NCBI GenBank assembly: GCA_015295885.1
Contig: DVEE01000236.1
Coordinates: 1 to 11,650, forward strand
Direction: 5' to 3'
Source of the DNA: Leptolyngbyaceae cyanobacterium M65_K2018_010
GTDB taxonomy: Bacteria; Cyanobacteriota; Cyanobacteriia; Phormidesmidales; Phormidesmidaceae
Length of the DNA stretch: 11,650 nt
A program made the position numbers and the translations under genes. This document shows positions 6,503 through 11,650 of the stretch, piece by piece (position 1 is the stretch's first letter; each line of letters begins with the position of its first letter). The notes under the pieces were generated by a model. It saw only the letters and a program-made list of their open reading frames with translations. It had not been told where the DNA came from and did not search any database.

Positions 6503-8947
6503 CTAACTCCGCAAGGTGACGCCGAATTGTTTCTCTAAGGTAGCGCGGACCTTTTGATGAACGGGGTCGACGGCCTCGTCGGTGAGGGTTTGATCGGCGG
6601 CCCGGTACACCAGTCGAAAGGCCAGGCTGCGCTGTCCAGGCGGCACCGATTCCCCCCGGTAGTCATCAAACAAAGCCACTGACTCCAGTAATTTACCCCC
6701 CGCCTTGCGCATGGCGGCTTCCAGATCCGCGACGGCCACCTCCAGGGGGGCGTAGAAGGCCAGGTCGCGATCGCTGGCTGGGAAGGTCGAGTAGGGAGTA
6801 AATCTCACGGATTTCTGCAGCACCGGCACCAGGCAGGTTTCCAGGGCCGACCAGTTCAGTTGGAAGACGTACACCTCGGCGGGTAACTCTCGCTGTTGCC
6901 GCAGTTGGGGGTGGAGTTGGCCAAATCGCCCCAGTTCCAGTTGCCCTCGCACCCAGAGGGAGGCGGTACGACCGGGGTGAAAGCGGGCATCGGCCCGATC
7001 CGGGCGATAGTCAACGGCGAGCCCTAGGCGCTGGAACACCGCCTCCAGGATGCCCTTGGCGGCATACCAAGTGAGTGGCTGCTCCTGGCCGCTATCGACC
7101 CAGCGGGTAGAGCGGCTGTCGCCCCCCATAATGCCACCGACCGCTTCGGCTTCGTGGATACCCTCCCCATCGGTCCAGAAGATGTGGCCCAGTTCAAAGC
7201 CGTTGAGGGGGCCATTGCCCTGGTTCAGGTTGAATTCGTAGGCGTCGATCAGCCCATCGATGAGGTCCTGCCGCAGAGCCGAGTACTCTGGAAACAGGGG
7301 ATTCGCCAGCACCACCTGGCGATCCGATCGAGGTTTGGTCAGGGAATAGTGCAGGAGTTCCGTTAGCCCCGCCCCCCGAAAGGCTTCTCGCACCCGCCGG
7401 GCCAGGGCCGCGGCCAGGGAAAGATACCCCCCCCCCGCCCTTTGGGGCAGGGTATCCGCAAAGTGGTTGTAGCCGTAGAGACGGGCGACTTCCTCGATCA
7501 AATCCACCTCCCGCTCCAGGTCACGGTAACGATAGGCGGGAACCCGCACCGACCAGACCTCTGCCTCCCGGCTGGGGGTAACCCCACAGCCCAGAGTCTC
7601 TAGAATCCGCTGAATTTCTTCCCCAGGAATGGGCCTAGGATCCTTCCCCAGATTGGTAACAGGCCCCAGCAGTTGGTGCACCCGGGCCAGGCGCAGGTCT
7701 AACACGCGTTCGGGAATGACTTCCCCGAAGGCGGTGCGGCCGGTGGTCTGGGCCACCACCTGAGCGCCGGTCAAGGCTTGCAACAAGTTCAAAGCCCGCT
7801 GGCAGGCCAGGGGCAGTTCTGCCGGGTTAACCCCCCGTTCGTAGCGGGCCGAGGCTTCCGTGCGCAGCCCCTGACTGCGAGCCGATCGGCGAATCACCGC
7901 TGCATCAAAGTAGGCCGCTTCCAGGACAATGGCCTGGGTGCCCTCATAGACTTCAGTGGCTTCGCCGCCCATGACCCCAGCCAGGGCCACAGGCTGATCG
8001 TTAGCGGTGATCACCAGCGTCTCCGCTTCCATCCGACGTTCCTGGCTATCAAGGGTGATCAGGGTTTCCTCCGGTTTGGCAAAGCGAACCCCGAGGCTGA
8101 GGACATCACAGTCCCCCACCTGAAGCAGGCGATCGCGGTCAAAGGCATGCAGGGGCTGGCCCCATTCCAGCAGCACATAGTTGGTGATATCTACCACGTT
8201 GTTGATGGGTCGAGTCCCCGCCGCCTGCAGCCGCTGCTGCAACCAGCGCGGGGAAGGGCCAATCTGAACCTGCTCTAAAACCGTTCCAATGTAGATGGGA
8301 CAAGCTTTGTCATCCTTCAGCACGATTTCGGGGGCAGCCCCTGTGGGCTTCAAGGTAGGGGCGTCCGTAGGGGGTAGATGGAGCGGGACACCCGTGATGG
8401 CCGCTACCTCCCGGGCAATACCCACCATGCTGAGGGCATCGGCCCGGTTAGCGGTGGACGTGACATCCAAAATCACATCGTCCAAACCCAGTAGGGGTCG
8501 CACATCCTGACCCAGGTCCAGGCTCGGCTCGGTAAAAATATGAATGCCCTGGGAGTCTTTCTCGAGCCCCAGTTCCGCCAGGGAGCAGATCATACCCGCG
8601 GAGGGAACCCCCCGTAATTGCCGGGGCTTGATAGTGAGATCAACCTTGGGCAGGTAGGTATCGACGGGGGCCACCGCAACGTAAATGCCCGATCGCACAT
8701 TGGCCGCCCCACAGACAATGGTAGAGGGTTCGGCGGCCCCAATATCCACCTTACAGACGCTCAGCTTATCGGCGTCGGGGTGGGGACTGCGCTCCAACAC
8801 CTGACCCACGACCACCCCATCGGCCCAGGTGCGGCGGTCTTCAATGTCTTCTACCTCAAACCCAGCCATGGTCAGAGCCTCGGCCAGAGCCTCTGGGGTC
8901 AGCCGGATATCAACCAGATCCGTTAGCCAGTTGAGAGAGATACGCAT
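6503..8947 (-). CDS. pheT: Phenylalanine--tRNA ligase beta subunit, 814 aa
   Basis: This is the beta chain of the cytoplasmic (alphabeta)2 enzyme that charges tRNA-Phe. Domains appear in the bacterial order: N-terminal MRISLNWLTDLVDI, an EMAP/tRNA-binding domain (about 40-150, with VGQVLERSPHPDADKLSVCK), the B3/B4 editing domain (about 212-385, including NNVVDITNYVLLEWGQPLHAFD and GVMGGEATEV), B5 (about 412-480), a catalytic-like core (DLIEEVARLYGYN at 482-494 to ~700), and a C-terminal ferredoxin-fold anticodon-binding domain (about 720-813, YSTFPASDRDLAFY to the end). The length is normal for bacteria. The ATG at 8947 fits the conserved N-terminus, although no clear Shine-Dalgarno precedes it. 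pheS is not adjacent, as is usual in cyanobacteria. A G10 run lies inside the gene (7427-7436) without breaking the frame. It follows fni by 76 bases and may be co-transcribed with it. Confidence 0.97.
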   Translation of the reverse strand: MRISLNWLTDLVDIRLTPEALAEALTMAGFEVEDIEDRRTWADGVVVGQVLERSPHPDADKLSVCKVDIGAAEPSTIVCGAANVRSGIYVAVAPVDTYLPKVDLTIKPRQLRGVPSAGMICSLAELGLEKDSQGIHIFTEPSLDLGQDVRPLLGLDDVILDVTSTANRADALSMVGIAREVAAITGVPLHLPPTDAPTLKPTGAAPEIVLKDDKACPIYIGTVLEQVQIGPSPRWLQQRLQAAGTRPINNVVDITNYVLLEWGQPLHAFDRDRLLQVGDCDVLSLGVRFAKPEETLITLDSQERRMEAETLVITANDQPVALAGVMGGEATEVYEGTQAIVLEAAYFDAAVIRRSARSQGLRTEASARYERGVNPAELPLACQRALNLLQALTGAQVVAQTTGRTAFGEVIPERVLDLRLARVHQLLGPVTNLGKDPRPIPGEEIQRILETLGCGVTPSREAEVWSVRVPAYRYRDLEREVDLIEEVARLYGYNHFADTLPQRAGGGYLSLAAALARRVREAFRGAGLTELLHYSLTKPRSDRQVVLANPLFPEYSALRQDLIDGLIDAYEFNLNQGNGPLNGFELGHIFWTDGEGIHEAEAVGGIMGGDSRSTRWVDSGQEQPLTWYAAKGILEAVFQRLGLAVDYRPDRADARFHPGRTASLWVRGQLELGRFGQLHPQLRQQRELPAEVYVFQLNWSALETCLVPVLQKSVRFTPYSTFPASDRDLAFYAPLEVAVADLEAAMRKAGGKLLESVALFDDYRGESVPPGQRSLAFRLVYRAADQTLTDEAVDPVHQKVRATLEKQFGVTLRS
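7427..7436. repeat. C10/G10 homopolymer inside pheT
   Basis: Ten consecutive C on the plus strand, read in the gene as GGC-GGG-GGG-GGG and giving the glycines of RAGGGY near residues 503-508. The frame is intact at this length; one base more or less would truncate an essential protein. Confidence 0.85.
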
Positions 8948-8958
8948 GGTGGAGAGTC

Positions 8959-9030
8959 GGGGTAAGGGTGGGCCGCAAGGGAGAAATATAGCCCAAATAT
9001 TCTAACCCCTTACCCTTCACCCCTTACCCC
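8959..9030. repeat. Inverted and tandem repeat between fni and pheT
   Basis: GGGGTAAGGGTG (8959-8970) is nearly complementary to CACCCCTTACCCC (9018-9030), differing by one extra base, and could form a stem around a ~47-base loop. The right arm is also part of a 14-bp tandem repeat beginning ACCCCTTACCC at 9005 and 9019. The right arm overlaps the fni stop codon. No T-run follows on the transcribed strand, so it is not a classical terminator. Confidence 0.6.
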
Positions 9031-10073
9031 ACCCGTTCTAGGACACCAGCCTGCCGCAAGGCCGCCCAACTGGACTGCCCAGTGCAAAACAACACGGTAG
9101 TCATTTCTGCAATTAACACCTCAGCCAGGGTGGCCACGGTTGCTTCCGAGTCGCTGGCGGCCTGCAAAAAGGGCCAGGCTAGCCCGGCCAAGTCGGCCCC
9201 CAGGGCCAGGGTTTTGGCCACATCCAAACCATGGCGTAGCCCCCCCGAAGCAATTAACGGTAGGTGAGGCACCGCCTGACGGGCCGCCACCAGGCATTCG
9301 GCGGTGGGCAGGCCCCATTCGGCAAAGGTTTGTCCCAGCCGCCGCTGAATCGGATCAACCGCCCGTTCCCCCTCGACTTTGGCCCAGGAGGTGCCCCCCG
9401 CCCCCGCCACATCCACCGCCGCTACCCCCGCCTCGGCCAACTGCCTAACCTGAGGGGCCGCAATGCCGTTACCCACTTCCTTGACAATGACCGGCACGGG
9501 TAGGTCGGCACAAATTTGCTCGATTTTTTCCAGCAGCCCCTTGAAGTTGCGGTCTCCTCCCGTCTGCACCGCCTCCTGCAGGGGGTTAAGGTGCAAAATC
9601 AGGGCATTGGCCTCTAACTGCTCAACCACCCGGCGACAGTGGTCCAGACCATAGCTGTAGTTCAATTGCACAGCGCCTAAATTGGCCAGCAGTAGAATGT
9701 CGGGGGCCAGCGATCGCACCGCAAAGGTCTCCATCAAGTCCGGGTTCTCTACCGCCACCCGTTGGGAGCCCACCCCCATGGCCAGGCCGTAGCGCTGGGC
9801 CACGGTCGCCAGTCGGCCGTTGATTTGATGGGCCGCCGCCGTCCCCCCGGTCATGGAAGAAATCAGCAGCGGTGCCCCCAGCCGATGACCCAGGAAGGTC
9901 GTGCTCAGGTCAATGCTCTGCCCATCCAGGTCTGGCAGACAGCAGTGGTTGAATCGATAATGCTCCAGACCGGTGGTCACCTGGGCGCACTGCACATTTT
10001 CCTCTAGGCAAATCCGCAGGTGATCGGCTTTACGGGCTTGGGTTTCATGGGCAGTTGGGTTAAAGCCAGGCAC
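9024..10073 (-). CDS. fni: Type 2 isopentenyl-diphosphate delta-isomerase (FMN-dependent), 349 aa
   Basis: Fni interconverts isopentenyl and dimethylallyl diphosphate, using reduced FMN, in the cytoplasm; it supplies carotenoid, phytol and quinone side chains downstream of the MEP pathway. Family motifs are all visible: RKADHLRICLEENVQ (14-28), PLLISSMTGGTA (68-79), GVGSQR (100-105), HLNPLQE (161-167) with the Gln/Glu pair expected at the active site, VKEVGNGIA (197-205), AGAGGTSWAKVE (223-234) and ASGGLRHGLDVAK (275-287) for FMN phosphate binding. The length is typical. The start is read as GTG at 10073; the ribosome binding site is weak, but the conserved region begins only 13 residues later and no better start is available. 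Type 2 rather than type 1 enzyme is the cyanobacterial norm. It lies between pyrR (94 bases upstream) and pheT (76 bases downstream). Confidence 0.97.
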   Translation of the reverse strand: MPGFNPTAHETQARKADHLRICLEENVQCAQVTTGLEHYRFNHCCLPDLDGQSIDLSTTFLGHRLGAPLLISSMTGGTAAAHQINGRLATVAQRYGLAMGVGSQRVAVENPDLMETFAVRSLAPDILLLANLGAVQLNYSYGLDHCRRVVEQLEANALILHLNPLQEAVQTGGDRNFKGLLEKIEQICADLPVPVIVKEVGNGIAAPQVRQLAEAGVAAVDVAGAGGTSWAKVEGERAVDPIQRRLGQTFAEWGLPTAECLVAARQAVPHLPLIASGGLRHGLDVAKTLALGADLAGLAWPFLQAASDSEATVATLAEVLIAEMTTVLFCTGQSSWAALRQAGVLERVG

Positions 10074-10167
10074 AATTCAGAAGCCGCCAGGGGGAACCTT
10101 CCCATAGTAAGTAAAAACTAGGGTATCAGCGCCATTCCTCACCCCAAGGGATCACTTCTCGGCCGCC

Positions 10168-10725
10168 TCAACCATTCGGGCTAGCGGGTTTCAGCAAATG
10201 CACCCCATCCTGGCCATCCATATCTTGCAAAAAGACCTTCACCGACTCATCCTTGGCCGTAGGTAACACTCGCCCAACAAAGTCTGGGTGAATGGGCAAC
10301 TCGCGGTGGCCTCGATCCACCAGCACAGCCAGCCGAATGGCACTGGGACGACCATAGTCGAGCACGGCATTGAGGGCGGCCCGGATGGTTCGCCCGCTAT
10401 AGATCACGTCGTCTACCAGCACCACTACCCGGTTGTTGATGTCGAAGGGAATTTTGGTGCGAGCGGGAGTGCGGGTACTGATTTTATCCAGGTCATCCCG
10501 ATAGAGCGTAATGTCGACAGCTCCAACCGGCAGACAGACCCCCTCTAGCCATTGAATCTGCTGGGCCAGCAGGTGCGCCAGGGGCACCCCGCGGGTGTAG
10601 ATGCCTAGCAACACCAGGTCTTGCAGATGGCCACCCCGCTCCACAATCTCTGAAGCCAGCCGATTCAGGGTCCGGCGCATCTCCTCCGCCGAGAGAATTT
10701 CAACCACACTGCTACTAGCGCTCAT
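10168..10725 (-). CDS. pyrR: PyrR: pyrimidine regulator / uracil phosphoribosyltransferase, 185 aa
   Basis: PyrR is a type I PRTase-fold protein that makes UMP from uracil and PRPP and, in Gram-positive bacteria, binds pyr mRNA to control attenuation. The PRPP-binding loop VVLVDDVIYSGRTIRA (101-116) is complete. PyrR-type features are present: LLGIYTRGVPLA (39-50), the VGAVDITLYRDDL segment (67-79) and VLVDRGHRELPI (134-145). The length is normal (~180). An ATG at 10725 is preferred over a TTG two codons upstream; neither has a well-placed Shine-Dalgarno. No pyr biosynthetic gene is adjacent, and I see no PyrR-binding AGAGAGG-like loop in its own leader, so RNA-binding regulation here is unproven and the UPRTase salvage role is the safer inference. 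It may head a pyrR-fni-pheT transcription unit. Confidence 0.95.
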   Translation of the reverse strand: MSASSSVVEILSAEEMRRTLNRLASEIVERGGHLQDLVLLGIYTRGVPLAHLLAQQIQWLEGVCLPVGAVDITLYRDDLDKISTRTPARTKIPFDINNRVVVLVDDVIYSGRTIRAALNAVLDYGRPSAIRLAVLVDRGHRELPIHPDFVGRVLPTAKDESVKVFLQDMDGQDGVHLLKPASPNG

Positions 10726-11020
10726 AGGCAACTCAGGTGACTCCCGCGGAGGTTCAATAAAACGACAACTTTAACGACGAATTTAGCGATGAACCCTTCA
10801 GCCCTTCACCGATTTTGATTTAGCTAGGCCGATGGTTCAAAAAACTGACTGGATGCAAACAAGCCCACTGAACTGGCAGATTGTAAAGCGACGGTTGCTA
10901 CGGGGTCAATGGTAAAATGGGGTTCATCAATACTGAATTTCAATCCTGAAAACTGGCTCAAGGTTGGTTTTTTCAAGCGTCGCTTTTAAGTAGCAAATGC
11001 CGAAACCGCGTTCAAAGGCA

Positions 11021-11047
11021 CTGCCAGGCCAAGGTTAGGCCTGCCAG
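11021..11047. repeat. Inverted repeat, 10-bp arms with one mismatch
   Basis: CTGCCAGGCC (11021-11030), loop AAGGTTA, GGCCTGCCAG (11038-11047). The arms pair except for a single C-C opposition. It is GC-rich and would be very stable as RNA. There is no following T-run on the plus strand; a G-run follows instead, so a factor-independent terminator is unlikely in that direction. Confidence 0.7.
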
Positions 11048-11081
11048 GGGGGGCATGAACCCAGCAGGAGTTGGTTTTGAG

Positions 11082-11097
11082 GGGGCTTTCCGGCCCC
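11082..11097. repeat. Short GC-rich inverted repeat
   Basis: GGGGC (11082-11086), a six-base loop TTTCCG, and GCCCC (11093-11097). It lies 34 bases after the larger inverted repeat and could be part of the same structured element. Confidence 0.5.
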
Positions 11098-11119
11098 TAC
11101 GGGGACCTCCTAGGCTCCC

Positions 11120-11148
11120 TTGGGTCGGCAAAACCCAGATGATATGAT
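11120..11148 (+). promoter_or_regulatory. Probable sigma-70-type promoter of gpmI
   Basis: TATGAT (11143-11148) matches five of six -10 positions and lies 17 bases after TTGGGT (11120-11125), a half-match to the -35. Transcription would begin near 11155, leaving a leader of about 30 bases before the gpmI ATG. Confidence 0.5.
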
Positions 11149-11186
11149 TGCTGAGACGTTCGTCAAAATCACAAGGATTCTTACCT

Positions 11187-11650
11187 ATGAATCAAGCGTC
11201 TGTGCCACCCATGGTGCTGATTATCCTCGATGGTTGGGGATATCGGGACACCTCCGATGGTAATGCCGTCGCCACCGCCAAGACTCCTGTGATGGACAGT
11301 TTATGGACGGCCTATCCCCACACGTTGATTCGGGCCTCCGGCAAGGACGTAGGATTGCCCGACGGCCAAATGGGAAACTCGGAGGTGGGCCACCTAAACA
11401 TTGGGGCCGGGCGCATTGTCCCCCAAGAGTTAGTGCGCATTTCCGATGCCGTAGAAGATGGCAGCCTACAGGAAAATGAAGCCCTGCTCAACGTATGCCA
11501 GACCGTTCGATACCGTCAAAGTAAGCTGCACCTGATTGGCCTGTGTTCTGAGGGGGGTGTCCATTCTCACCTGAACCATCTATTTGGCCTGCTGGATATG
11601 GCCAAAGCCCAGGATATCGAAGAGGTTTGTATTCACGTCATCACCGACGG
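11187..11650 (+). CDS. gpmI: 2,3-bisphosphoglycerate-independent phosphoglycerate mutase, N-terminal 154 aa (cut by window end)
   Basis: GpmI interconverts 3- and 2-phosphoglycerate in glycolysis/gluconeogenesis with two Mn ions and a phosphoserine intermediate, in the cytoplasm. The visible part carries the alkaline-phosphatase-superfamily start VLIILDGWGYR (10-20) with the metal ligand D15, then GLPDGQMGNSEVGHLNIGAG (56-75) with the catalytic S65, followed by GRIVPQELVRI. SEGGVHSHLNHL (121-132) contains H126, expected to contact substrate, and the sequence reaches VITD at the edge, just before the usual DGRDT motif. The full protein would be ~510-530 aa, so about 70% lies outside. The ATG at 11187 is supported by AAGGA eight to nine bases upstream (11173-11177). 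It is transcribed divergently from pyrR. Confidence 0.97.
   Translation, partial: MNQASVPPMVLIILDGWGYRDTSDGNAVATAKTPVMDSLWTAYPHTLIRASGKDVGLPDGQMGNSEVGHLNIGAGRIVPQELVRISDAVEDGSLQENEALLNVCQTVRYRQSKLHLIGLCSEGGVHSHLNHLFGLLDMAKAQDIEEVCIHVITD

Larger units (their letters stand above)
10726..11186. other. 461-bp divergent intergenic region (pyrR / gpmI)
   Basis: No convincing ORF lies in this stretch. It is AT-richer near pyrR and GC-rich near gpmI. It holds a TAAAAT hexamer on the plus strand (10913-10918) without a correctly spaced -35, a strong inverted repeat at 11021-11047, a second at 11082-11097 and the probable gpmI promoter at 11120-11148. The two inverted repeats lie upstream of that promoter, so they would not be in the short gpmI leader. 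A small RNA or a longer alternative leader starting upstream cannot be excluded. No tRNA or riboswitch was recognised. Confidence 0.5.

Noticed and set aside
7778..8278. 166-aa plus-strand ORF opposite pheT
   Set aside because: Antisense shadow of the pheT editing domain; composition is unlike a protein and there is no ribosome binding site. The PheT frame is unambiguous.
10732..10860. PyrR-responsive attenuator in the pyrR leader
   Set aside because: No AGAGAGG-type anti-antiterminator loop and no terminator hairpin with a U-run seen on the minus strand.
11038..11100. Rho-independent terminator in the pyrR-gpmI region
   Set aside because: Hairpins are present, but neither is followed by a T-run on the plus strand, and no gene on that strand ends upstream of them.
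1..11650. CRISPR array, tRNA/rRNA, insertion sequence, phage or defence cluster
   Set aside because: No regularly spaced direct repeats with spacers, no cloverleaf or rRNA sequence, no transposase, integrase or defence-type motifs were recognised; gene content is metabolic, transport and translation.

Overview
The window looks like a chromosomal segment of a cyanobacterium. The palindrome GCGATCGC (HIP1), typical of many cyanobacterial genomes, occurs at least seven times in 11.65 kb. The gene content fits: a type 2 IPP isomerase, a PheT encoded without an adjacent PheS, a GldG-family protein and a 7-bp tandem repeat array. Base composition (about 60% GC) suggests a Leptolyngbya/Nodosilinea-like filamentous lineage, but that level of assignment is inference. 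Gene content is mostly housekeeping; no CRISPR array, tRNA, rRNA, transposase or phage gene was seen.

Layout, left to right. (1) 1-1451: the C-terminal part of a GldG-family ABC-transporter auxiliary protein on the + strand. Its expected N-terminus is missing: the first ~195 bases are ~70% GC, do not resemble the family and read better on the - strand as part of another protein, so this edge looks chimeric or rearranged. (2) 1523-1747 (-): a small Glu/Gln/Leu-rich protein built from two copies of a charged ~20-residue motif. (3) 1996-2736 (+): a DUF554 membrane protein. (4) 2751-3979 (-): a two-gene unit, a CxxC/CxxC zinc-ribbon protein followed by ribokinase, joined by a TTGA stop/start overlap. 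(5) 4152-5567 (+): a concentrative nucleoside transporter (CNT/NupC type). (6) 5568-6363 (-): a TauE/SafE (TSUP) membrane protein broken by a frameshift inside a G12-C8-T7-C6 homopolymer block. (7) 6503-10725 (-): pyrR, fni and pheT in one direction with gaps of 76-94 bp, possibly co-transcribed. (8) 10726-11186: a 461-bp divergent intergenic region with two strong inverted repeats and a good promoter. (9) 11187-end (+): the first 154 codons of gpmI.

Functionally, ribokinase, a nucleoside uptake carrier and PyrR (uracil phosphoribosyltransferase/regulator) lie within 8 kb, which is compatible with nucleoside and ribose salvage; they are not one operon and the link is inference. PheT (translation), Fni (isoprenoid precursors) and GpmI (glycolysis) are core functions. 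The points most worth checking are the chimeric left edge, the frameshifted TSUP gene, the repeat-built small protein, the heptad repeat array at 4013-4040 and the structured pyrR-gpmI intergenic region. I found no clear case for an undescribed defence or mobile system here.
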